33,813 bases of DNA from JADJLQ01 sp034439915 (GTDB lineage: Bacteria > Bacteroidota > Bacteroidia > Chitinophagales > Saprospiraceae): contig JAWXBI010000269.1 in NCBI GenBank assembly GCA_034439915.1, positions 1 through 33,813 of the forward strand, written 5' to 3'. Below, piece by piece: positions 15,311 through 22,963 of the stretch. The notes under the pieces are model-generated. The model saw only the letters and a program-made list of their open reading frames with translations. It was not told the origin of the DNA and did not search any database. Made by a program: the position numbers and the translations under genes. Position 1 is the first letter of the stretch. Every line of letters starts with the position of its first letter.

Positions 15311-15475
15311 ACATATGAAAAGACTCACTCTTAATTCTTGAGGTAAATGTATCCGGCTAAATATCCCTAAATCCACATTTATGGATCAAATGAAACGAAT
15401 AGTCGACAAAAGCGGATTGATACGAAGTGTAACCACATCGATAAAAGTCGACTAAAAGGGCTGTAAATTCAATCC

Positions 15476-16492
15476 ATGAATCGAAGGTCATTTACCCAGA
15501 CATTAGTTGGTTCAGGACTCTGGTGGACTGCGGAAGAGTCTAACAGGACCAAACCTATAGCCTATCTTAAACCAGGTGACCGCATAGGACTTATCTGTCC
15601 TTCAGGCCCCATTTCTCAGGAGCGGCTGGAGAGGAGCCTTTCCAATATGGATCAACTGGGGTTGGTGCCCGTGTTGGGAAAACACATTATGCAGCAAAAT
15701 GGGTACCTGGCCGGGAATCAAAATGAACGGCTGGAAGATCTTCACAATATGTATGCCGATCTTACAGTTAAGGCTATCTGGTGTATCCGGGGTGGTTTTG
15801 GAGCTACCCACCTGTTGCCCTACCTCGATTATAAACTCATCAAAAAACACCCCAAAGTCTTATTGGGATACAGTGATATTACCGCGTTACATTGTGCCTT
15901 ATCTACCCGGCTTGCTTTTTCCAATTTCCATTCGCCGGTGGCCTCTTCAGAAATGACACCTTATACGCTGGAACAACTGCGGAATATTATTTTTGGTACC
16001 TCCGGTCAGTTGGTTAAAATCGGAACAAGCCAGGAAAATGATGATTTTATTGGTGAGGGGAAAACAGTTTTTGAACGATATGTTATAAGTCCAGGTCAGG
16101 CTCATGGCATTCTATGGGGAGGTAACCTCTCCCTCCTGGCTGCCTTGTGCGGAACCCCATATCTGAAAGTTAACCGTGATTTTCTATTATTTCTAGAGGA
16201 TATCGAAGAAGCACCCTACCGGATTGATCGCATGATTACCCAATTGCTCCAGGTTTTGCCTTTGCACCTGCTGAAGGGTATTGTACTTGGGGTTTTCGAA
16301 GGCTGTGAAAAAAAAGCCGATACGGCCTCCCAAACACTGAAGGAAATGATGATTGATAAATTTAGCCACCTTTCGATACCGGTTGTTTATGGATTTCCCT
16401 TTGGGCATATCCTCCATCAATGCACCCTTCCATTTGGTGCAGAGGCCATTCTGGATACCGAAAGTTTTAGTCTGACCGTCAAATTACCCTGA
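15476..16492 (+). CDS. LD-carboxypeptidase (peptidase family S66)
   Basis: Murein tetrapeptide LD-carboxypeptidase-type serine peptidase (338 aa), removing the terminal D-alanine from peptidoglycan tetrapeptides. The S66 pattern is clear: L-K-P-G-D-R-I-G-L-I-C-P-S-G-P at 31-45, I-R-G-G-F-G-A (104-110), the nucleophile S133 in G-Y-S-D-I-T, E241 in F-L-E-D, and H311 in F-P-F-G-H. These fit the Ser-Glu-His triad. The N-terminus M-N-R-R-S-F-T-Q-T-L-V-G-S-G-L-W-W is a short Tat-like leader, so the enzyme may be exported or membrane-bound, unlike the cytoplasmic E. coli LdcA. It is the first of three closely spaced genes for muropeptide use. Confidence 0.9.
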   Translation: MNRRSFTQTLVGSGLWWTAEESNRTKPIAYLKPGDRIGLICPSGPISQERLERSLSNMDQLGLVPVLGKHIMQQNGYLAGNQNERLEDLHNMYADLTVKAIWCIRGGFGATHLLPYLDYKLIKKHPKVLLGYSDITALHCALSTRLAFSNFHSPVASSEMTPYTLEQLRNIIFGTSGQLVKIGTSQENDDFIGEGKTVFERYVISPGQAHGILWGGNLSLLAALCGTPYLKVNRDFLLFLEDIEEAPYRIDRMITQLLQVLPLHLLKGIVLGVFEGCEKKADTASQTLKEMMIDKFSHLSIPVVYGFPFGHILHQCTLPFGAEAILDTESFSLTVKLP

Positions 16493-16496
16493 ACCG

Positions 16497-17525
16497 TTGA
16501 AACTTATCCTGCATACCTTTAAATTATTGACCCGCAAAGTGTTCACCACTTCCCACGGCAGTGCAGCTTTCAGAAGATGTCTTATTGTGGAGTTACAACA
16601 CGAAGGGTACAGCGGATACGGCGAAGCGACGGAAATCCTTTATTACGGAAAGAACCTGGAAGAGATGGTTCAAAGAGTAAAGGCCAGTCAGGATTGGATA
16701 GAATCCACTGTGATCATAGACCCATTTTTGAAATACAAAGAATGGTATCAACGATTTCATCAGGACCGTTTTGTGCTGTGCGCCATCGATACAGCTTATC
16801 ATGATTTATATGGTAAATTGAAAGAAACCTCGCTGACCGGTTTATGGAACCTGGATAGGATGCTCAACCCTATTTCCAGCCTTACCGTCGGCATAGACAC
16901 CACAGAAAATATGATTGAACATATTCGTCAAAATGCCTGGCCGGTTTATAAAATTAAACTGGGCACTCCTTGCGATATGGAAATTATGCGGTCTATCCGT
17001 CTTTATACGGATAAACCCCTGCGGGTCGATGTCAATGAAGGATGGACTGCACAGCAAACCATTTCGTATTCACATGAACTTAAAAGATTAAACATAGAAT
17101 ATATAGAACAACCTTTACCTGCAGCAAATGATAAAGATATGCCGGAAGTCTTTGAAAACGCTGCCCTGCCTTTATTTGCAGATGAGTCGTGTCATATCCC
17201 GGAAGATGTAAAGACCTGTTCACGGTATTTTCATGGGATCAACATCAAACTCATGAAATGCGGAGGGCTCACTCCTGCCCTGGATATGATCAGCCAGGCG
17301 AGGGCCCTGGGCCTAAAAATCATGATTGGATGTATGACGGAAACTTCGATAGGGATTTCAGCCCTGGGCCAGATCCTTCCACTGGTTGACTATGCTGACT
17401 TGGATGGATCGCTGCTGATATCCAATGATCCTGCTTCGGGTGTTTACCTGGACCAGGGAAATGCAATTTATCCGGAGGAAGCAGGTACAGGAGCTCGATT
17501 GATCCATAAAAATCCTATTCCCTGA
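16497..17525 (+). CDS. Dipeptide epimerase (L-Ala-D/L-Glu epimerase), enolase superfamily
   Basis: Cytoplasmic enzyme (342 aa) that interconverts L-Ala-D-Glu and L-Ala-L-Glu so that murein-derived dipeptides can be degraded. Muconate-lactonising-type active-site residues are all present: K152-I-K154 on the second strand, metal ligands D178, E204 and D229, and K251 opposite. The T-S-H-G-S capping-loop segment (18-22) fits the Ala-Glu epimerase group. The start is a TTG four bases after the stop of the LD-carboxypeptidase gene; no ATG is nearby. It follows directly on the enzyme that trims tetrapeptides. Other dipeptide specificities (for example Ala-Phe) are possible. Confidence 0.88.
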   Translation: MKLILHTFKLLTRKVFTTSHGSAAFRRCLIVELQHEGYSGYGEATEILYYGKNLEEMVQRVKASQDWIESTVIIDPFLKYKEWYQRFHQDRFVLCAIDTAYHDLYGKLKETSLTGLWNLDRMLNPISSLTVGIDTTENMIEHIRQNAWPVYKIKLGTPCDMEIMRSIRLYTDKPLRVDVNEGWTAQQTISYSHELKRLNIEYIEQPLPAANDKDMPEVFENAALPLFADESCHIPEDVKTCSRYFHGINIKLMKCGGLTPALDMISQARALGLKIMIGCMTETSIGISALGQILPLVDYADLDGSLLISNDPASGVYLDQGNAIYPEEAGTGARLIHKNPIP

Positions 17526-17530
17526 TATTT

Positions 17531-18601
17531 ATGTATGCGGATCAAATTCCCTCCAGGGTCATAACCGATCAGGGAAAACAAATGTTGTTTTTCAGTGGAA
17601 CGGCTTATCTGGGTATACACGCCCGGCAGGAGTTCAGGGATTTGGTATTCGAGGGGATACAACGGTTTGGTACCAATTACGGAGCAAGCCGCTTAGGAAA
17701 TGTTTCGATACCGGTATTTAATCAGGCGGAAGAAAAATTAGCAGCCTGGTTGGGAGCCCCTTCCGGTTTGTTGGTTTCCTCTGGCACCCTGGCCGGGCGA
17801 TTGATCCTTGAAGTGTTGCATGATTATGAACAACATTATTCCCCCAATGCCCATATTGCCATCAATCCATTCTATAAAAAGCACCAACCTGAATTATTTG
17901 ATGCCTGGATAGAACAGACCATACATGAAATTGGAGAGTGTAAAAGGGATAAACACCTGATCACTTTCAACTCCATCGACCCGCTCACGGCTTCCCGGCC
18001 AGCGCTGAACTGGATTGCAAAATTGCCAGCAAATAAAGACATCTTATTGTTGGCCGATGATTCTCATGGTATCGGAGTAATGGGAGAGCAAGGCAGAGGG
18101 GTGTACCCTGAATTGAATCGATTGCATCCAAACTCGCTGATGATTGCTTCCCTTGGTAAAGCCATGGGAATGCCAGCAGGTTTGATTGCGGGGTCACCTC
18201 AGTTATTATCCAAAATCAAATCTCATCCTTTATTTGGAGGAAGTTCTCCGATGGTTCCAGCCTATGCCCATGCTTATATATACGGGGATTCGATTTATCA
18301 GCAGGCGTATAAACAAATGATTGAAAATATGAGTTACTGTAAAAGACATCTAATCCACACGGGCCTGTTTAGCTTCGCTGATCAAATCCCGATATTTTCT
18401 ACCCAAAGACACGAACTTGCCGCTTATTTAGAAAAACAAAGGATAAGGATATCTCATTTTGCTTACCCCAGTCCGGAAGACCGGCTATATACCAGAGTGG
18501 TGGTAAATGGCTTGCATACGATGGAAGATTTAGAGCAGATACGGATTCAAATATTAAAATTTAAAGAAATGGACAGCACCCTAAATAAGGGTATAGCATA
18601 G
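17531..18601 (+). CDS. PLP-dependent aminotransferase/acyltransferase of the KBL/BioF type
   Basis: Fold-type I PLP enzyme of 356 aa, five bases after the epimerase gene. It has the KBL/BioF-like layout: F-G-T-N-Y-G-A-S-R-L (46-55), S-S-G-T-L-A-G near 83-89 binding the cofactor phosphate, D176-D177-S-H179-G-x-G-x-M-G-x-x-G-R-G, and the Schiff-base lysine K210 in A-S-L-G-K-A-M-G. It is slightly shorter than 2-amino-3-ketobutyrate CoA ligase or 8-amino-7-oxononanoate synthase (about 390-400), and no biotin or threonine genes are nearby. The operon suggests a role with muropeptide-derived amino acids. The exact substrate is not known to me. Confidence 0.82.
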   Translation: MYADQIPSRVITDQGKQMLFFSGTAYLGIHARQEFRDLVFEGIQRFGTNYGASRLGNVSIPVFNQAEEKLAAWLGAPSGLLVSSGTLAGRLILEVLHDYEQHYSPNAHIAINPFYKKHQPELFDAWIEQTIHEIGECKRDKHLITFNSIDPLTASRPALNWIAKLPANKDILLLADDSHGIGVMGEQGRGVYPELNRLHPNSLMIASLGKAMGMPAGLIAGSPQLLSKIKSHPLFGGSSPMVPAYAHAYIYGDSIYQQAYKQMIENMSYCKRHLIHTGLFSFADQIPIFSTQRHELAAYLEKQRIRISHFAYPSPEDRLYTRVVVNGLHTMEDLEQIRIQILKFKEMDSTLNKGIA

Positions 18602-18758
18602 AGGCTATCCTCACCCGACTTGCTATGGAATATAAGTTCGATATTTTTTTGGGAATAAGGTGAAATAACCCATCCTTTTGTCTCCATATACTTCGAATTA
18701 ACTTAAATTACATGGATATAGAGAATCGGGATTCATTTTACTGTTTTAACAGGCAGAC

Positions 18759-19819
18759 ATGAAAATAATAAACATATTATTTGGCCTGGCCTTAATTTTT
18801 CTTTTTATAGCGGGTAAGGAACATAAAAAATTCAAGCCGTCCTCTTCCGGGATAGCCAGGGGGCAGATGCCAGCCCTCGCGAAAGACAAGTCAGGTAAAT
18901 TTCATCTGGTTTATGGAAGCGGTGATAGCTTGATGTATACGTATTCTATGGATCAAGGCACCAGTTTTGTCAAACCATCTTTACTGGGTATCTTGCCTCA
19001 CTTGGTAGCAGGCCATACCCGGGGCCCACAAATTGCGGCATCTGATCACTTGATAACCGTCATTGCCTGCAACAAATCAGGAGATATTTTTTCTTACCAA
19101 AAACAGCCTTCAGGAGGTTGGGAGACTGCAGCCCTAGTAAATGATGCGGACACGGTTGCCAAAGAAGGTTTAATGGCGTTAGCTGCGGATGGGAACATTA
19201 CTTATGCAGTTTGGCTCGATGTAAGGGATAATCACAATAAACTATTTGGTTCCCTTTCTGTGGACGGAGGCAAAACCTGGTCCAGGAATATTCTTATTTA
19301 TGCTTCACCGGATACCACGGTGTGTAATTGTTGTAAACCTTCAGTTGGGGTTCAGGGAAACCATGTATTTGTGATGTTCCATTACTGGTTGGGCGGCAAC
19401 AGGGATTTATACCTGATTGAATCCTGGGATGCTGGTAAATCATTTGGGCGGGAGCAGAAATTAGGAAATGGGAGTTGGGCCTTAAATGCCTGTCCCATGG
19501 ATGGAGGTGGGATTGCTATAGATAAAAAAGGAAATTTGACAACAGTATGGCGAAGAGAAGATAAATATTTTCCTGTGAGCCTGGAAATCCGGAGACGGAG
19601 TTAGGTCGGGGTAGAAATTGTACATTGGAAGTTGTGAATGGAAAAAAAATATATACCTGGACGGAAAAAGGGGAAGTCGTTTGTCTGCTTCCTAATGGCG
19701 ATAAGATGTTATTGGGTAAAGGACAACTACCCTTCCTTAAAGCCATTAGTGATCAGAAAGTATTGTGTCTTTGGGAATTTAAAAAAGAAATTTACCGCAC
19801 CATAATTGAAATTCTTTAA
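18759..19819 (+). pseudogene. BNR/sialidase-like exported protein, broken by a one-base frameshift
   Basis: A secreted beta-propeller-like protein. It has an N-terminal signal (about 1-19) and Asp-box motifs S-M-D-Q-G-T-S-F, S-V-D-G-G-K-T-W and S-W-D-A-G-K-S-F. It also has C189-N-C-C192 and a later N-A-C-P-M-D-G-G-G motif; from memory this pair marks a Bacteroidota sialidase-like family of unknown function. The frame ends early at 19604. In the other frame, translation continues without a stop from upstream of the break (…EPGNPETELGRGRNC, then EVVNGKKIYTWTEKG…) to 19819. Adding one A to the AAA at 19563-19565 would give E-D-K-I-F-S-C-E-P-G-N-P and rejoin the frames. This is either a real recent mutation or a homopolymer sequencing error. 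Confidence 0.75.
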
Positions 19820-19879
19820 TGGCCTCAGTGGGTGGTGTGGTAAATTTATAAGTCAAAAAATGTGTGGGTTGCCAATTTT

Positions 19880-20074
19880 CTACTTGTTTTGAATGACCTG
19901 CACTGGTTGCCTGTCGAAAGCGTAAGATTTGTTATCAAAAGTGAAAAGCTCAAAAGGTATCCATAGCTTTAATTTATCCTTGAATTTCATTACTATAGAT
20001 GAAAATGAGGTAGTGTTAGTTTGTCGTGTAATCCTGGCCCAAAAATCGCTGTAACCTGAAAACTGTAAATTCAA
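19880..20074 (-). CDS. Unrecognised 64-aa reading frame
   Basis: A minus-strand frame beginning with TTG at 20074. Its sequence (…GYSDFWARITRQT…, …LKLWIPFELFTFDNKSYAF…) is protein-like and rich in aromatics, but it has no signal peptide, no start region that I can support and no known motif. It could be the C-terminal remnant of a lost gene or chance. The rest of 19820-20388 shows no gene or clear signal. Confidence 0.2.
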   Translation of the reverse strand: MNLQFSGYSDFWARITRQTNTTSFSSIVMKFKDKLKLWIPFELFTFDNKSYAFDRQPVQVIQNK

Positions 20075-20388
20075 TTGTTCAGTTTATGAAGAAACTCCTT
20101 AAAGCCATCTTATGGCGTGATAAGGATTGTTGTAACTAAGGCAGTCAAAATAACAAATGGTATAGCTACGGTACCTGTTTGGAATAGCAGGTTTGCAATT
20201 TGAAAAAATCGGGCTATTTTCCTATTTCATGCAGACTTTCCCCATAAACATCAGGGAGTCCACGAATCATTAAAATAAAGGTTTTGTTCTTGAAATCTGT
20301 GAATAATGCAATTTATATCCCCAAAAGTATAATATTATTTGAATCAATTAAAATCAACTTTGCATAATATATCAATTAAATTATTTTT

Positions 20389-20862
20389 ATGAAAAAATCT
20401 GTTTTTTATTTGATCTTCCTGCCAGCAGTATTGGGTTTTCTTCCATCCTGTAGTTCTCAAAAGCCGGCGGCTGGGCTTCTTAAGGATGATATTCAACGTA
20501 AAGCCATTATAGCTGCAATTGTTCAACATCATCCCTATCGTATGGAAATGATGAAGGAAATGATGAACAGTGACAGTTGCAAAGAAATGATGGGGCATGG
20601 TATGATGAAGGACCCTGTTATGATGAAGAAAATGATGGAAGAGATGATGACTATGGCTGAAAAAGACTCCATGATGTGCAAAGAAATGATGCAAATGATG
20701 GATACAAAGCCTATGATGAAGAAAAGGATGAAAGAAATGAATATGCCTACCGGGATGATCTATACGTGTCCGATGCATCCTGAAATTCAAACCGCAACAC
20801 CCGGAAAATGTCCTAAATGCGGAATGGATTTAGTCAAAAAGTCAGCAAAGAAAAATGATTAA
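20389..20862 (+). CDS. Methionine-rich lipoprotein with heavy-metal-binding domain
   Basis: Periplasm-facing lipoprotein of 157 aa, first gene of the copper island. The leader ends in L-P-S-C (C21). Residues 52-123 contain 28 methionines, mostly as M-M pairs spaced by K/E (for example M-E-M-M-K-E-M-M), with H70, C64 and C97. Such Met clusters bind Cu(I)/Ag(I) through thioethers. The C-terminus holds a heavy-metal-binding domain: Y-T-C127-P-M-H-P-E ... P-G-K-C141-P-K-C144-G-M-D-L-V, the same domain as in the CusB-type adaptors downstream. It probably works as a metal sponge or chaperone for the pump. The stretch from 20339 to 20388 is AT-rich; CAACTTTG there is one base off the -7 consensus. 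Confidence 0.85.
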   Translation: MKKSVFYLIFLPAVLGFLPSCSSQKPAAGLLKDDIQRKAIIAAIVQHHPYRMEMMKEMMNSDSCKEMMGHGMMKDPVMMKKMMEEMMTMAEKDSMMCKEMMQMMDTKPMMKKRMKEMNMPTGMIYTCPMHPEIQTATPGKCPKCGMDLVKKSAKKND

Positions 20863-20968
20863 AGGAGCCTAGAGTATGCGTGGGTTTTATGAATGGACCA
20901 GGCATTTCAGTGGCGTAGCAACAAAAAAGGACTGTACAATTTTTAAATAATTTCCCAAAAAATACCTA

Positions 20969-20976
20969 TATTTTTG
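20969..20976 (+). promoter_or_regulatory. -7 promoter element of the HYC_CC_PP gene
   Basis: TATTTTTG matches TAnnTTTG and ends 12 bases before the ATG at 20989. An in-frame TTG at 20974 overlaps it and is therefore rejected as a start. AGGAAG at 20981-20986 sits just before the ATG. Confidence 0.45.
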
Positions 20977-20988
20977 GATAAGGAAGAA

Positions 20989-21387
20989 ATGAAAAATTTG
21001 CAGGTAGCGATATTAATTAGTATTTATCTGAGTGCTTCCATAGGCGCCACGGTCCATTTACATTATTGCATGGGCAGGTTGGTCGATTGGAGTTTATTTC
21101 TTGATAAATCAGCTACTTGTGGCAAATGCGGAATGTCAAGAGGCGAAGCTAAAGACAAGGGTTGTTGTAAGGACGAACATAAAAAACTAAAAATAGAAAT
21201 TGATCAAAAGATGGTCAAGACCGCTACGGGAATGATTCCGTGGTTGGAAGTTGATATACCCTGTTATTGTAATGAATATCCATATAATCCGGCATTTTCA
21301 GAAAGGTATACCAATCCCATCAGTCATGCACCTCCCAGGGAGAGTGGTATAGCGTTATATATCCGCAATTGCGTATTTCTCATTTAG
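20989..21387 (+). CDS. HYC_CC_PP family protein
   Basis: Small (132 aa) protein of a Bacteroidota family named for its three conserved motifs, all present: H25-Y26-C27 after the hydrophobic N-terminus, C59-C60, and P115-P116 in H-A-P-P-R-E. An extra C44-G-K-C47-G-M resembles a metal site. The N-terminal segment (about 5-22) is a signal or anchor. The ATG at 20989 with AGGAAG in front is preferred to an upstream TTG. The family function is not known; its cysteines and histidine together with the surrounding copper genes suggest metal binding (inference). Confidence 0.8.
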   Translation: MKNLQVAILISIYLSASIGATVHLHYCMGRLVDWSLFLDKSATCGKCGMSRGEAKDKGCCKDEHKKLKIEIDQKMVKTATGMIPWLEVDIPCYCNEYPYNPAFSERYTNPISHAPPRESGIALYIRNCVFLI

Positions 21388-21433
21388 GAATAATTATTTA
21401 GTAAAAGCCCGACCATATTCTTGGCCTGGCTTT

Positions 21434-21457
21434 AGGCATTTCTGAATGCCTTATTTT
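21434..21457 (+). terminator. Terminator after the HYC_CC_PP gene
   Basis: Perfect 7-bp stem AGGCATT-TCTG-AATGCCT followed by TATTTTC, 46 bases after the stop codon. A weaker pairing AAAGCC/GGCTTT (21404-21433) precedes it. This separates the small-protein genes from the pump genes. Confidence 0.6.
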
Positions 21458-21485
21458 CACCGACTCTTCTTATTTAAAATCGAAT

Positions 21486-21560
21486 ATGGACTCAATTAAA
21501 ATGCTGATGCTGGCAATTTTAACCATCGAGGCTGTTTCATTAATTGCAGACATTGAATAA
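21486..21560 (+). pseudogene. 24-codon frame resembling a signal-peptide remnant
   Basis: ATG at 21486 opens a 24-residue frame (…KMLMLAILTIEAVSLIA…) that looks like the leader of an exported protein and then stops. It may be the 5' remnant of a deleted small exported protein or chance. Apart from this and the terminator, 21388-21691 holds nothing I can support. Confidence 0.2.
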
Positions 21561-21691
21561 CAGATAAATCCATAACCGTGATGCCATATGGATTATTGAA
21601 AGGAAAGAAACAAAGAGTCTTTTTTCGGAGCAGAAATTTTGATATGCGGTGGAAAGGAAGAAGTTATTAAATAACACATTAATCGCTTTGT

Positions 21692-22954
21692 ATGATTGGA
21701 AAACTCATTGAAGCTGCATTGCGAAACCGCTTTATAGTATTGCTACTGGCTGCAGTCATCATCATTTATGGAATCTATGCCATAAAAACAACACCTGTTG
21801 ATGCAATTCCTGACCTTTCCGAAAATCAGGTGATTATTTTCACGGAATGGATGGGGCGCAACCCACAAATCATCGAAGACCAGATCACTTATCCACTGGT
21901 GAGTAATCTGCAAGGCATCCCGCGGGTCAAGAATATCCGCGCAAACAGCATGTTTGGAATGAGTTTCGTGTTTGTGATTTTCGATGATAATGCCGACATA
22001 TACTGGGCCAGAACCCGTGTACTGGAAAGACTGAACTCGGCCCAACGTTTGTTGCCACAAGATGTTACTCCGACACTTGGACCCGATGGCACCGGTCTTG
22101 GTCATATATTCTGGTATACATTGAATGCACCGGGTTACGATCTGGGAGAATTGCGGGCATTGCAGGATTGGTATGTCCGGTTTGCTTTGCAGTCGGTGGA
22201 AGGGGTGAGTGAAGTAGCCTCTTTCGGTGGATTTCAGAAACAATACCAGGTGATGGTGGATCCGGTAAAGCTGCAGTATTATAATATTCCTTTGATGGAT
22301 GTGGTCAACAAAATAAAAGCCAATAACAATGATGTGGGGGGTAGAAAATTTGAAATGACGGATATGGCATACATCATTCGTGGCCTGGGATACATTAAAG
22401 ACATTCAGCAAATTGAAGAAATTCCTATTAAAACGATCAACTCCATTCCGGTGCGCATTAAAGATATCGGATGGGTTCAGATGGGTGGTGAATTGCGACT
22501 GGGTATCATTGAGGAAAACGGCGAAGGAGAAAAGGTGGGTGGTATTGTAGTGATGCGGTATGGAGAGAATGCCAAAGATGTAATTGACCGCCTCAAAATT
22601 AAATTAATCGATGTCGGACAGGGATTGCCCGCTGGGGTGAAATTCAAAGTGGCTTATGACCGATCTGATTTGATTGAGGCGACCATTGTAACGCTGAAAG
22701 AAGCTGTGGTAGAAGAGATCATTATTGTTTCGTTGGTTCTTTTCATTTTTCTGCTCCATATACGCAGTGCATTGGTGGTGGTCATCACCATTCCCATGTC
22801 GGTACTGATTGCGTTTATTATGATGAAATGGTTTGGTATTACATCCAATATTATGTCGCTGGCGGGCGTGGCATTAGCTGTTGGTGATCTGGTAGATGCC
22901 GGAATTGTAATGGTGGAAAATGTAATGAAATCCCTGAGTGGGGAAACGGATTAA
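21692..22954 (+). CDS. cusA: CusA/CzcA-type RND metal efflux pump, N-terminal part (TM1-TM4)
   Basis: First 420 residues of a heavy-metal RND pump. It contains TM1, the first periplasmic porter loop (T-P-V-D-A-I-P-D-L-S-E-N-Q-V near the start, G-F-Q-K-Q-Y-Q-V in the middle) and TM2-TM4, ending after A-V-G-D-L-V-D402-A-G-I-V-M-V-E-N; D402 corresponds to the TM4 proton-relay aspartate (D405 in E. coli CusA). An in-frame TAA at 22952-22954 stops it in the cytoplasmic loop before TM5. The same frame continues directly in the next entry, and together they give 1,052 codons without the stop and three linker codons, the normal length. Alone this half cannot pump. Whether the stop is real, a sequencing error, or gives two associating halves is open. 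Confidence 0.88.
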   Translation: MIGKLIEAALRNRFIVLLLAAVIIIYGIYAIKTTPVDAIPDLSENQVIIFTEWMGRNPQIIEDQITYPLVSNLQGIPRVKNIRANSMFGMSFVFVIFDDNADIYWARTRVLERLNSAQRLLPQDVTPTLGPDGTGLGHIFWYTLNAPGYDLGELRALQDWYVRFALQSVEGVSEVASFGGFQKQYQVMVDPVKLQYYNIPLMDVVNKIKANNNDVGGRKFEMTDMAYIIRGLGYIKDIQQIEEIPIKTINSIPVRIKDIGWVQMGGELRLGIIEENGEGEKVGGIVVMRYGENAKDVIDRLKIKLIDVGQGLPAGVKFKVAYDRSDLIEATIVTLKEAVVEEIIIVSLVLFIFLLHIRSALVVVITIPMSVLIAFIMMKWFGITSNIMSLAGVALAVGDLVDAGIVMVENVMKSLSGETD

Positions 22955-22963
22955 AAAATAAGT

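Noticed and set aside
21743..22411. A 222-codon minus-strand frame opposite the CusA N-terminal part.
   Set aside because: Antisense shadow of a clear RND pump gene, rich in H and I codons as expected from the opposite strand.
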